DNA of 64,000 nt from Dermanyssus gallinae. Taxonomy: Eukaryota > Arthropoda > Arachnida > Mesostigmata > Dermanyssidae. Each line of letters begins with the position of its first letter. The first letter of the stretch is position 1. The notes beneath the pieces are model-generated. The model did no database searches. It was not told the origin of the DNA and saw only the letters and a program-made list of their open reading frames with translations. A program made the position numbers and the translations under genes. The stretch covers positions 180,214-244,213 of the forward strand of contig QVRM01006051.1 of assembly GCA_003439945.1 (NCBI GenBank). Direction: 5' to 3'. Positions 22,749 to 34,377 of the stretch are shown piece by piece.

Positions 22749-24932
22749 CAAATGAATCAAACACTGAGACAAAGAGTTACACTTGACATAATTCAAACAA
22801 TGTTTTAAATAAACTTTTTCACAGTATGTAATTACAATAAGTGTTTTCACAAGAATAGGAACTAGTGGAAGCGCAATCTCCGCGGGTACAATACCTCGGG
22901 AAATGCATGCTAACGTAAAACCTTCAGCGTGTATATTCTTTCCATTTTAAGTAGGCTTGTACACCAGAAGTAAGCCCTCTGTGGGGACTCCAATAAATCT
23001 CATTCTACGCAGCGCCAATATCACATCGCTTTCTACTCAGCAAACGTACCAGCCAAACCGAGGAGGGCATTTGTGTTCCAGTTTGTATTGAAGAACCAGG
23101 TGCATGTTTCATACATAATTCTATTATATCAACTTATAAAATATAAATTAAAATCTCGGCAATAAATAAAATTTCTATTTTTATTTGAAGTGTAAATAAA
23201 AATCTCTTTTTAGAAGACAGTGTGTATCAATATACATGTTTTTTTTTAAATATGTGCGCGGAATATATTCTGCCCCACTCATTGCCAATTAAGACTATGC
23301 CAATAGCTGCGCTTTATCCATTGATTACGATGTTTTTATTTCGCCCTAGTAACAGACCGTTAAATAAAATTATCTAGATCTAAATAGGCAAATATAGCAT
23401 TCCCCACATGCAAAAACGGCTTTGATCATTCCGGTGCCTCTCAGGAGTAAAGTCAAAAGACTTTCTTACCAACGCTGGAACACAGAGTGTAGATAAGCTT
23501 TTAGGGTTACGTCTGCTGATTTCTTTACTGGTGTATTATATTTATTGGTAGCGTCGAATTTTATATACTCTGTCTCACTAGTAAGCCTTTAAAATATATG
23601 CTTGAATATGATCGAAAATGTCGACGCACAGGACGATTTTAGTTTCTGTAGGCTGGAAGATTTATCGGATGGCTACATCAGTTTTGCAGGATTTCATGTA
23701 AACGCAAAGAGCCTCTGATCTGTGAGAAGGATCGATGATCTCACACTCCTTATGGAGGGCTTACCTGTGGACGGGCATGGCCAGGTCGTGTGGTGAGCCT
23801 GACGCCCGCTTGTATAACATACGAGATTACACCAGCGTATCTCTGTGCCGGCCTGGATGGATAACTAGACAATGGTCTCACGGTATATGGGCGCTATGCA
23901 CTCGATGTAATGAAATCGATGACGGGAGTGTGTAAGCTTTTTGAGAAAAATTCGCCGTCGTAAATCAGACTTGTTAGCAAGAACATTGAGCATCTCAGAT
24001 TCAGTGCAGTTTTGCCTGTTTCATGCATACACCATGTCGTTATTGCCAATTGTAAACGATTTGTCCGTATCTTTTCCGACCATTGCCCAATAGGAAGTTA
24101 CAGCGATGGGTAATAGGGTATTTTTATCGTTCTTGACAATAAAATCAAGAGGGCGCGCACCTTCTTTTCCCAGCGACTGTCCCTGGAGATCCAAAGAGGT
24201 AACGCGACCTCAGTGCTCGGAACTATGAGAGACTGGATGGACCCGCACCTCCGCGCCAGAGGGCGAGCAGGACTTCCTCACGGGCATGAACGATAGAACG
24301 GCTACGGCGCGCAGAAGGAGCAACTAGGTCGACGAGCAGCAACGTCGTGAAGCATTATATATATTCTTCTAAATAATAAAACCAATCTTGATCGATGTGA
24401 GTCTCTACAGGAGGTTTAATGAAAACAGGCAGCGAAAGTCTAGAGACGGTCCCACCAAACTAGATTGGTCATCTGATCTCTTCTCAAGTCAACGGATCTC
24501 AACGAGGCATTAGAACCGTATAATGCTAAGTTTTCGGCTGTTGTATGGTCATTGCAACGCCGAACGGTTAAAAAAAGATAAACCGCTCACCATGTCTCAC
24601 TATCAGTTGGTTTATTTGAGGCTTACTGTCGACCGCGCTTGCCGTTAATGTTTAAAGCTCGCGGTCCGCGGATTCTATTATTCTATATATGATTAGTTGA
24701 TGTCCCGTTCCCCGCCCCCGATGTTGAATCTCCGCAGGTTCCAACAGGCCGGTTGTTTTGGCGCCATTTTTTTCGGCACCGCTTAGCGTTGTACTATTCA
24801 GCTAGCTATTGTATCGGCTGTCTCTTTGGGGTTAACACACAAATTGTTTATGGTAATTAATATTTCTAAATGTAGAAATAATTTTATATTTATATCATGT
24901 TACGATTTTGAATGAATGATAACATTGAATGA

Positions 24933-24939
<7 letters not shown>
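22749..24939. other. Unassigned sequence
   Basis: I see no exon or mobile element. Composition is AT-rich with a short T-run near 23240. Open frames here are short and without motif support. Confidence 0.45.
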
Positions 24940-24980
<41 letters not shown>

Positions 24981-25080
24981 TATAGTATACAATATTTAAT
25001 ATAACACATAATATAATATTATATATATATATATTTTTTTAATATAGTATACAATATTTAATATAACACATAATATAATA

Positions 25081-25122
<42 letters not shown>

Positions 25123-25135
25123 GTACATATATATA
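24940..25135. repeat. AT-rich tract with a 62-bp tandem duplication
   Basis: TA runs alternate with a 62-bp unit (24979-25040 and 25041-25102) that begins AATATAGTATACAATATTTA. Related AT-rich sequence resumes beyond the R1-like LINE at 28975-29150, so the LINE and copy C appear inserted into one AT-rich array. Confidence 0.75.
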
Positions 25136-25199
25136 AAGAAAATATTGTGATGATTAATTAATCATTTACAATACGGTTGCACACTCGGCAGTGTTCGCC
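25136..25199 (-). mobile_element. R2-like copy C: terminal 64 bp only, inside (TA)n
   Basis: The minus strand matches the last 64 bases of copies A and B: GGCGAACACTGCC, then both 3' hairpins, ending ATATTTTCTT. TA runs flank both sides (25088-25121 with a short spacer, and 25200-25217). The 5' end is at the same base as copy D (51449). The second hairpin is preserved with a changed loop (ATGATTAATTAATCAT). Confidence 0.85.
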
Positions 25200-25201
25200 T
25201 A

Positions 25202-25232
<31 letters not shown>

Positions 25233-25472
25233 GTGGAGGAGGGTTAAATGCAGTTACGCACTACTGCAACGAGTAGGAAAATTCGGTTTCCATCTCGAGA
25301 TGTGTGGGACTCGACCCCAGCGGATGGATGTTACGCCGCTGAGACCCATACCCACTAAACGCACCTCCCCCCTTAAGCTTCACTCTCTGATGGCCCAGGT
25401 CTCCATAGAACAGTGCTATGAGCCATCAGGAGAAGTGGCGAGTGCCCTATCGGATCAATTGGCCGGGGTCGC

Positions 25473-28430
25473 TCACGGGTTCCCCCACCTGTCAGGCGCA
25501 CTTTGTCCCAGCCCTTGCGAACCCGTTTGATTCAAAGTTGCGCTTTCTTCAGCCGTGCTGGCTTCAAAAGGATTCTGCCTTTCCGTGCATCTTATGTGCT
25601 TTGTCTTTAGCACCTCCTGTGCTATTTCCGCTCCCAGTTCCCATGCTTGAGCCGAACCCAGGATGTACTCCACAAAACATTTCAGACAGTTTCGTGGAGG
25701 GTCTTGAACTTCAGGGTGGGTTATTCCCGCTCTGGACCATTTCTCGCGAATGTGTCTTATCGCTCCGGTTCTGGCCTCCTCCCATGCCTGGCACTTAAGA
25801 AGTGTGTGTTCTGGACCGTCTTCCAGGGCATCTTCGCAGAAAAGACATATTTCTGATGGAGCCTTTCCAATTCGGTGGAGGTATGATTGGAAGTTTCCAT
25901 GCCCCGTGAGAATCTGTGTCAGGTAGAAGGTTAGATCCCCTCCCGGCCTTGCTATCCATGCCTGTATGTTTGGCAGCAGTTTGGTCAGGCTCTTTCCGGG
26001 GGCCCCGGAGGGAATGGCGTCCCACTCAGCTTGCCATTCTTCTAAAGAGACTTTTCTTTCTCTTTCTTTGTCGATTTCTGTAGGTGTGCCAATGTCCCAC
26101 AGCCGTTGTCTCTCGAACGCCTTAAGGCAAGCAGCAGAGCCGCATTTGTGCTGATCGTTCTGTACCCTTGTATTACCCTAAGGGCTGCGATCCTCTGCGT
26201 TTTGCGCAGGAGTAGTTTTGCTTTCTTGGTCTTAAGAGCCGTTCTGGCCCATACGGCAGCTCCGAAGAGCGCGATAGACTCTGCAACTGCCATTAGTAGT
26301 TTTCTTGTGCGAGCCCGCGGTCCGTGTACGTTTGGAAGTATCCTCGCTATAGCGTTTGCCGTCTTAGATGCTTTTTCCACAGTTTTTTTTAAGTGACATA
26401 AGCCCGTCATGGACGTGTCCAGCGTCACCCCAAGGTAGCGGGCTTCTTTCACAAACTGGATTGTTTGCCCTGCAACCTGTATGTGCAGCGGTCGGACTCT
26501 CTTCTTGCCAGTTAAGAGGATGATCTCACTTTTTTCAGGGGCGAGAGCCAGCCCCGCGGCCTTCATCCATTCCGCTGTTGAGTGCAGGGCTTTGTTCGTG
26601 TTTAGCTCAAGTGTTCTCGTGTTAGCTGTCATTGGAAACACCACCTTGCCGTTTGAAACGGACCTTTCCTTAAGATATCCAGATATTACTTTAACTAGGT
26701 ATGGCGGAACATTTTTACGAACGAGCGCGTCTAAGGTGGTCTTCCATGGAAGGCTGTTAAAAGCGTTTCTCACATCCAAGAGGGTTACCATGACTAGCTG
26801 TCTTGTACAGGTGGTGGACCTGCGCACCTGCTCAGCTCTACTGAGAACCCTGTGGATTGCCGTTAGGACCGATTTGTGTTTACGGAAGCCAAATTGTGCC
26901 AATGACAGGAGTCCGCACTCCTCCGCAAACAGCCTGAGCCTTTCTTCAATAATGGCTTCATACCCCTTGGCTAAGGCGCTTAGTAAACATATTGGCCGGT
27001 ATCCTCCATTTGCTTTGGGGATAAGGACCACTTCTGCTTGTTTCCAATCTTGTGGGAACTCTCCTGTTCTCATCGCGGAGGTAAGGGTTTCTGCAACAGC
27101 AGCTGAATGTTCTTTGAACAGAAGCTTTACTGCAGCCGGGGGGATGCCGTCAGGGCCGGCGGCTTTTCCCGTCTTGAGCCTATTTGCCGCTTGGAGAACT
27201 TCGAACGGCTGAATTGCCGGGAAATCATCGTCTGTTGCTTCTGATGTGTTTTCGTAGGTATCCCTCTCGAACGAGTCGTGAGTCGGGAAAAGCTTAGCTA
27301 GGATGTCAACTGTTTCCTGTTCATCGAGGACGCCTGTAACGGCGGTTTTCTTGTTACCGCACACAATTCTGTATGGCTTTCCCCATGGGTCCCCTTGGAC
27401 CTGGGCGAAAAGCTCTTTCCAGCACTTTGTTCTGCTGTCAGCAATAGCACTCTTAAGATTTACTCTGCTTTCTCTGTATCTGGTCAGTGCCTGCAGTCGC
27501 TCCTCGTTGTTTCGGTGGGTCTGCTTTAGTGCCCTTCTGGCTTTGTTGCATTCTTTGCGTTTATCGGCAATGTTCTGTGTCCACCAGTGCTTAGGCAGCT
27601 TTCCTAGCCGTCTTGGGTGCGCCCTCACCGTGGCAGTTTTTTTCACACGCCTCTTCGAGGATGGCCTGGAGCTGCCCCAGGGTCTTAGGTGAGTCGGATT
27701 GCCTCATTTTGTTCCAAATTTCCTTTTTAAACTTTTCTTCATCCCAAATTTTGTACCGCTTTCTCTGTTGCTGCGGCGGGGAAGTAGTTCCGAGATTTAG
27801 TCGAGTCTCTACGCAGAGATGATCGCTAAGGTTTTCCTCATCCACGAGAACCGTCCAGCTCGATACCTTCTGCGCTATCTGAGAGTTACTGAAAGTTATG
27901 TCTACGTATGATTCGTAGCTGTGCCGCCGGAAAGTCGCCTCTTTTCCATCGTTGAGAATGTACAGGTCGTTGGCCGCTGCCCATTCTAAGAGCGCTCTCC
28001 CCCGCTTGTCTGTTCGCCGAGAGCCCCACGTCACTGCTGCCGAGTTAAAATCTCCGGTGATTAGCAAGCCTGTTCCCGGTTTTAGGTTTAGTATGGACGC
28101 CGTGAGGTTATCTAGCAGTTGTTCGAATTCCTCGTGCGGGCAGTTGGGGCTTATGTAGCAGGAGTATATTCTCCCTACGGCTTTTATTTAAATCCAGCAG
28201 AATCCTAATCCACTTCCTTTGTTTTGTATTTTGACGGCATGGTTTACTATGAGTGCCGTGTCGTATGCGGGGTCAGTCACCCAGTTATGAGCTCTTTTTG
28301 CTAGCGTTTTGTTTGGTTCGCTGAGAGCGACTACATCTGCCCCTCTTCGGTGAGTTATTTCCCAGACCATGTCGTGGGCTGCCCGGCTTCTGTTGCAGTT
28401 GACCTGAATTATGCTTGTTTTGTTCTGCAT
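25473..28430 (-). pseudogene. R1-like ORF2: APE endonuclease and RT, frameshifted, catalytic RT core deleted
   Basis: It starts with ATG at 28430-28428. Endonuclease motifs are IIQVNCNRSRAAHD, ADVVALSEPN, then after a frameshift near 28190 LITGDFNSAA, YVDITFSN and NLSDHLCVE. A second shift near 27600-27640 leads into the RT: TGKAAGPDGIPPAAVK, GGYRPICLLSALAKGYE, FGFRKHKSVLTAI and the first catalytic Asp in VTLLDVRNAFNSLPW. Around 26620-26640 the sequence jumps from the strand before PQGS straight to LELNTNKALHSTAEWMKAAG, so the segment that should contain GVPQGS and YADD is missing in frame. The thumb, MAVAESIALF and the C-terminal TGHGNF and CLFCED...EHTLLKC zinc cluster follow through further shifts. 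It cannot be an active polymerase. Confidence 0.85.
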
Positions 28431-28956
28431 TATGACAGCGTAGAGGTATTCTTCTGTTTCAGTCTTTTTGCAGCTCCCTTAGGCCCCTGTGTTTTCCAGT
28501 CGAAAGGTCCCTTCGGTGTGCTTGCTTCGGAATGTTGTTGCTCCGTATTCTCTCCGGACTCAAGCTCGGCCATATGCTTTGTCTTGTTTTTACAGGCCTG
28601 CCTTTCTTCATTCCGCTCTTTTAGTTTCGTCCGCAGAAGATTGAGATATATGGGACATGCGGTAGTGCGAGCCTTGTGCCCCTTTTCGCCGCAGCTTTAA
28701 CAGCTGGGGGTTTCTTCCTTACAGTCATTAGCGAAGTGTCCCTCCTTGCCGCATCTGTAGCACCTCTGTGTGACGGCGTTCTTGGTTTTGCATTCTTTGG
28801 CCGTGTGTCCCAGCTCCTGACACTTGTAGCATGTAGAGAGCGTGATCCACTCCTCAGCCCTGCAGCCGGTGCCTCCGATAATAAGATTCTTCCTGGACAA
28901 GAGCTGGCATGCCCTGTCCTTTGGTAAGGTGACTAGGCACTGCCAACCGACCCGGA
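28430..28956 (-). pseudogene. R1-like ORF1 C-terminal part with three CCHC zinc knuckles
   Basis: The 3' end of a gag-like ORF1. Two complete knuckles (CYKCQELGHTAKEC and CYRCGKEGHFANDC) are followed by a third, C-x2-C-GEKGHKARTTAC. A TAA at about 28695-28693 stops the frame inside or just before the third knuckle and is best explained as one nonsense change, because the same frame then runs on to the natural end. It ends at TAA 28432-28430, whose last base is the first base of the ORF2 ATG. The amino-terminal part is missing. The protein would bind element RNA. Confidence 0.82.
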
Positions 28957-29175
28957 GATATATATATTTATATATACATAATATTTCATAATATAACAAA
29001 TAATGTAATATAGTATTTTATTAAAGAGACAACTGATTCAGTATTAGTCTATTTACCATACCGTTTAAAAAACGAATATTATATAATATACAATCTATAA
29101 TAATATAATACAAATAATATAATGTTATATATTATCATATAATATAGGAAGCAATATAATATTCTATCAGTCTTG
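28957..29175. repeat. AT-rich array right of the R1-like LINE
   Basis: TA runs and ATAATATA-rich sequence resemble 24940-25135 on the other side of the insertion. Confidence 0.6.
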
Positions 29176-29599
29176 GCTAAACAACGTGCACGTTGGGGGG
29201 GGGGGCGGAGAGAGAAGCGCTTTTCATCTTCGGGTTAGATCGCGTGCGCGCTAGGAGGAAGAGAGTATGGAGGGAGAAGCACGTAGCATCTTCGTTTCGT
29301 TAGCGCCGCTACCGGACAACATCAGCAGGTCCTACTACATCAGTGGGCTTGTGAGCTGCTTGTGAATCTTTGCATTTCGGTGCGAGATGTGGCGACGGCT
29401 CATAGGTCTAAGAGAAACTAGTACTTTAGAGTACTTTCTGAGTGTTACGAGGCGAGTTTTCGCGTTAGGCGATATGTGCTCGCATGAGAGCTCCTAATAT
29501 CTGAGTGTACAGAGAATCCGATCGATATGCACAAAGCTGCCGGCAGATCTCGAGCCTACCCATAGTACTATAAACTGACAATCTGGGAGGTCTGGAGTG
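29176..29599. other. Unassigned sequence
   Basis: Holds a G-run near 29194-29204 and GA-rich stretches. No coding evidence. Confidence 0.4.
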
Positions 29600-29739
29600 A
29601 ATCTTAAGAGAGGCTGCGGTTTTCAGAACATCGAAAACCCGGAGTCCTTGTCGGTAACGCCGGTAGCTTTGCGGTGAGTCCGACACTTTTCGGGCCACAT
29701 CTTTCGTGCGTAACGCATTTCTCCCCTCTATAAAAAAAA
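29600..29739 (+). mobile_element. R1-like element 3' end (copy R1-c)
   Basis: Shares with the other R1-like 3' ends a GGTGAGTCCGACAC-type motif, then GTGCGTAACGCATTT close to the end, then CTATAAAAAAAAA as poly(A). Upstream body sequence is not recognisable. Confidence 0.5.
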
Positions 29740-30029
29740 AGATCTCGAGCCTGCGAGGCTGCACTCCCTTGCGCGAAAGCGCAACGACTGACACCGACAA
29801 TATCTGGTGGGAGATTGTTAAATCTGCAGCGGATATTAATATACGCATTGGTGGATTTCTTGACGTTTAAAGTGTTTAAGTACCTCGACCTGGCTATGCT
29901 CTAACGGCTGGGTTGTGTCCTAGTAGTATATCATGATGGGCATATCTTAGTGGACGGGAGCAATTTGTAGCGGAGGGGCCTTTGAGGTCTGCGACGAGAG
30001 TTGTATCCCCTGGCACGCCCCAAGGTCGG

Positions 30030-30330
30030 CTTTTGGACATTTTATCTTTATTATTTACATTCTAGACTATCCTTCGTCCCCTACGGGCTTGGCACTTAAC
30101 CTGAGGTATACCTTCAACGCACCGAGGGCCGGAAATGTTAAGATATCTAGGGTTTCCTTAACAGTCCTTGTGACAACATGGCCGCTGGCTCTCAGCGGTA
30201 TGGTTTATCATCATTTTCAATGAGCATTGCTCAAACAAAATTCGACCAACAGCAGAGATCGAACCGGCGACACTTTATTATTTACATGAGCACATGTAAA
30301 GCATTGAGAGATACGTTGACTGTTGCTCAA
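30030..30330 (-). mobile_element. tRNA-derived SINE, second family
   Basis: The minus strand contains a box B GGTTCGATCTC (about 30254-30265) followed by a body homologous to 40215-40385. That body includes ACCATACCGCTGAG...CAGCGGCCATG, a self-complementary CCGCTG/CAGCGG hairpin, and a tail around GCCCGTAGGGGACG. Box A is degraded. Confidence 0.65.
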
Positions 30331-30639
30331 TTGGCTTTTGTGTTCCGTGTCTCACTCTACTCTGTCCGGACAAACAGTTTTTGTGTTCCGTGTCTCACTC
30401 TACCAAATATTTAAGTTATCTGTAGGGCATTGGAACCCGTATGGTATCGAAACTCGTCAAAAATGTCACCCGTACCACACCACACAACGGGCAAGGCGAC
30501 TTCGCTATCTTTCTCAGTTCAGAGGTGAAGTATTTTGACATTATGCTATGCGAGCATATGCAACGCGGCAGTCACGTGAGGTCAAGCGTTAGGATTTGCT
30601 ACTCCGTGGTGGTCTCACTCGTGCCTTGAAGGAGCTTCG

Positions 30640-30800
30640 CGGGACCTTCTGGTGAAAAGGGCATTTAGCTTCTGGTTTACAAAGCGTGTCAGCAGCCAAT
30701 TTTAACCTGCGGAATGCTCTATGGGGCGCCACCTACTCAAAGTTTTTAGACAAACTCAGGGTCGTTCAGAAGGACGCGATTAGAACTGATAATTAGCCTT
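30640..30800 (+). pseudogene. LINE reverse-transcriptase scrap
   Basis: Short frames read LRNALWGATYSKFLDKL and RVVQKDAIRT, the conserved segment downstream of the RT thumb in jockey/CR1-like LINEs. Nothing else of the element is clear. Confidence 0.5.
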
Positions 30801-32100
30801 GTTCGACGCGCAGGTGTAGCTCTGCGATACATCAGTCCCGGGCTTCTTAAAACTTGACAGTTGACACGTCAGAAGGGAGGGGGGTTTAATTACTTGTGGT
30901 TTTATTGCTTAGTTGTTACTCTCAAGCTTATTCATCTGTACATATATTGTATCTATTTTTCCAATTTGGCAATTAAACCTGATTGATTAAAACAACGTGT
31001 CTTAAACTTGCTTAGTATGGCGCAAACAGCACTTTGTAGCCAACGAGATACACTGCCACATGGTTAAGCTACCAACTGTACAAAAGGCTGACACAAGAAG
31101 CAATAATGTGAATAAAGATCAGTTCTACAAATATTTCAGTATTAAATGCGGCGAGAATGGTTACGCATTTTGTTAGTATATTTGAAACATATGGGTCTAC
31201 CTTCTGTGTCTCGTTTTGCTAACCACAAACGATTTTAGTTTACCCCGGCATTTCCCTTGCCTAAATCGCAAATTATGAAAACCAATGCAGTGGTTGGTTA
31301 ATTTTAACTTAATTCGAATCCACAATTTCGTAAACGCAAAACACGGCACAGTGTGCCACAATACTAGAACACGTTATAACCCAGCAATATTCCAAATATG
31401 AATGTCATGTAAACTAAAGCTTTAAAACCCTTAGATCTGACGTCACCGATAATGGTAGATCGTTTGACCCTAATTCCCGAACACAGACCGATTGTTTGTG
31501 TGGCTTGGGCTTGCATTACTACCCAAATCAAAATTGCATCTCAGCCAATTAAAAACGACATTATCTAGCTTATCCATTAGATCGCGATGGCCTAAGTGAG
31601 GAGTAGCGAAAAAAAAGACAACGCGGTTATATACCAGGATTGCCGTTGTTTGTGGCCTTGGAGGTTTACTAAAACAAAAAGCTTTATAAGACCTCAATAC
31701 GGACATTCGTGAGGCACATGACACGAGCTCTACTAAAACGTTGAGTAAAATATTTGGAGGCTGAGATCGTCAATATCGAAAATATAGCTGCTTCAAATGT
31801 TCTAGTTGAACACTAGATCTGGCGTGTCTGTGACGCAATCGGAAGCCATACGGATTGATTCCCCTCTAATTAGCGAAGCAATTATTATTGCTCCCCAGCC
31901 AAGCCGTAGCCAATTTGTAACAAACGCCCTTCCTTGCCCAGCCACTTCGGGGTTCGATCAGTTTCTCAACATTGTCTCAAGTGGCCTTTTACGCTATTAA
32001 CGAGCTTTGTCGAAATGCAGCCGCTTCTGGATTGCGATTAAGATGCTTGGCTAACAGGTCATAAGATGATGATATTCTTTTTTACACTATACCACAGAGA
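30801..32100. other. Unassigned sequence
   Basis: No exon or element recognised. Codon-like composition is absent and open frames are short. Confidence 0.4.
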
Positions 32101-32560
32101 AATATATTTTATTGTACCCAATACGAGCTTATACAAACCGCGTATAACTATAAATATACTCAAGACGACAAGTCGTATTATTTATTATCGCAAACTGTAA
32201 ATAGAGACATAGAGCGGCTGCTGGATCCCCAATACCACTAAGTAGATATAACACTTGTAGTCTCGTCACCTTTTTAAAACTGAATATCGTCGCGGTGTTC
32301 TGGTAGATTTTCTTTAATAATACGCTTATGGGATCTTTTGGCAAGGATGAAGCGATACTACTTGTCAAAAAAATGTTGAAGATTTCTGAGACCTTCGCGG
32401 GCTCCGTGATCGCTTCGACTCTCAATAAAAAAATGCCCTCTCCTATTGGTGTACCCTATTAAAGTGACTCGGGTGAAAAGTGGAGGGAAAGTGGAGGACC
32501 TACCACTAGTGCGCACGCTAATGGTAGGTCTTTGAGCAGGATAATTCTTGTTATATCGAA
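32101..32560 (-). pseudogene. LINE ORF2 scrap, linker before RT
   Basis: The minus-strand frame contains EAITEPAKVSEIFNIFLTSS, resembling the segment that links endonuclease and RT in CR1/jockey LINEs (a 'dp..ia..FN.fF' pattern), followed by a VTRLQVLYLLSGIGDPAA stretch where the VT..EV...L motif is expected. Support is by pattern only. Confidence 0.4.
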
Positions 32561-32989
32561 CTATGCAGTAAAGCTGCGTCAGCATCTAAACTGTACAGCT
32601 ATAAACATACAGCGCCATGCTGGATTGTCGCGCCCGAATTGCTGCGACAGAATTATGAGAAAGAATTTGCCCAAATCTCGTTCATGGATATCTGAACTTC
32701 GCCCTTGATGGCCCACTGAACCTAGCATTTCAGATGCCAGTTAGCCAATTGTTGATTAAAACTCAACGGACAGTGCATATGCACTAACTTCGTACGCGAG
32801 CTTTAACATGGTAATGACTTGTTCTATTTATGGGTTTCTGTCATCTACCTTACGTGCTGGAATGTGAGGAAACGTTCCGCAGATCAACCAGTCGAGCTTG
32901 CTTACCAGCTCTACTCAGTTCAAAAATATGTTTTAATAATATTTTGTAGTCAAGGTGTTAGTTGTCTAGGACTTAAGAGTAATAGAATT

Positions 32990-33483
32990 GGCATCAATAA
33001 ACTCTGTAACCAACGGACTGACGGAGGCCACACTAGTCAGCAGAAACGACACCTTAAGCGAATGGAGCCAGCAATGGGAAGCAATCGAGCCGGGCCAACC
33101 TGGATAGTGGACAAGATCAATACTTCCTGATGTTAAAGAATGGTACAGCCTCAAACACGGCTTGCTTACCTACCCACTGGCGCAGCTGCTAACAGGCCAT
33201 GGTGCCTGTTTTCAGCAGTACCTACACCACATTGGTAAAACTGACTCCCCTGTATGCCGCGTGTGCAATTTAGGGCCCTTGTAGAGGCGCTCTTTAAAAA
33301 TAACCGCTGAAATACCCGTCGCACAAAGCCGAGCAGCCTAAATGGCAAGAAGAGTGGCCAGGTAAAGTAATCTCAGGAAGACAGTAGACAGATTTTAGAG
33401 GGTGCGAGTCCCACACTACCGTGATTTTAACAACGTCGCCCGGTGTGCATAACGCATTTTACTAGTTAACTCTATAAAAAAAG
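32990..33483 (+). pseudogene. R1-like ORF2 C-terminus and 3' end (copy R1-d)
   Basis: Frames read DVKEWYSLKHGLLTYPLAQL, then LTGHGA, YLHHIGKTDSPVCRVC, the R1 C-terminal region with its zinc cluster. The 3' UTR has GGTGCGAGTCCCACACTACC and GTGCATAACGCATTTT before TATAAAAAAA at about 33474-33483. Confidence 0.65.
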
Positions 33484-34209
33484 GTGTTAGTTGTCAATAA
33501 TATTTATCTTTCATTAGCTCATGGTAACCAGTCCCTGTCTTTTTTTACCTCGCTCGCTAATCCGTGATCAGTTTGCAGACATTTACTAACTAACATTGGC
33601 GCTAGTGCAGGTCGTGCTACTTGACGCGTCGTTAATCAGGAATCCGGTCGCGGGCGTTTACTACTGACAATGGCCTCATGAGGGTCAGCCTTATCAGAAG
33701 CATAACCACCGATATAAGATAAACGTACTAAATAAATGTGGTGGTTCACGCCGAACCGTTATCTGCCACACGTTGTTGTAATGATAAAACTCAATTTTGG
33801 AGCACTCGTTATATTGCCTTTACCACAGAGCCTACGGAAGCAGCGGCTAATTCGTTACGAGTGAATAGTGGTAGCCATGAATCATAGTTTAAAGCAATGG
33901 AATGCCCAGCTTAGAATAAAAAAAATGTTCGCCGTGTTTCTCGACGTGTGTTTCTCGTCGCATTTTGCGACTGTGAAATATATTGCGAGAAGCGTATAGT
34001 GTCTGTGCTGACGTCAAGTGTTTTTTGGTGCGTTGTTTGGTGTATTCCCAGCGGCGAGATTGTATGCTGCTCGCTAGACTGCGGCACATTCTCCCACCGC
34101 AAACGCTTTGGCTGAGACACCGCGGACACGCAAAACTGTGTGAACAAATTGCAGATAGAAGCTACTCAACGGTCATACGCCGCACTGCCGGTCTCACTGA
34201 CATAGTGTT
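33484..34209. other. Unassigned sequence
   Basis: No supported feature. Confidence 0.4.
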
Positions 34210-34377
34210 CAGTTAGCGTCTCGAGATTGCTTCGATCGGTTCTGAACTGGTGGAGTGTAAAGCCGAACTCAGGAACACCCGTTCCGAGTTAGCCGCACTC
34301 CGATCCCTTTAGCCCACCCCAAACAGGTCGGCCGATCCGTCTCTACCCGGCGGGGTTCGAACCCGCGTGCGCTTGAC
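34210..34377 (-). mobile_element. Possible tRNA-derived SINE remnant
   Basis: The minus strand has GGGTTCGAACCCCGCC (box B, about 34350-34364) and a trailing body. The box A half is not visible because the CR1/jockey-like LINE begins next to it. Confidence 0.35.

Larger units (their letters stand above)
25218..28956 (-). mobile_element. R1-clade LINE, most complete copy (R1-b)
   Basis: Minus strand. 5'-truncated in ORF1 at a TA-rich boundary (28957-28975). It has ORF1 zinc knuckles, a UAAUG ORF1/ORF2 junction, ORF2 with APE endonuclease and RT, a 3' UTR and a 15-base poly(A) (T run at 25218-25232), then (TA)n at 25200-25217. The gene order, APE endonuclease, three CCHC knuckles and the C-terminal C-x2-C...EH...C cluster place it in the R1 clade. 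Related copies or ends lie at 15180-16737, 29600-29739, 32990-33483, 44845-44990 and 53410-54420. Confidence 0.88.

Noticed and set aside
34350..34364. Functional tRNA gene from GGTTCGAACCCC
   Set aside because: No matching 5' half of a tRNA upstream.
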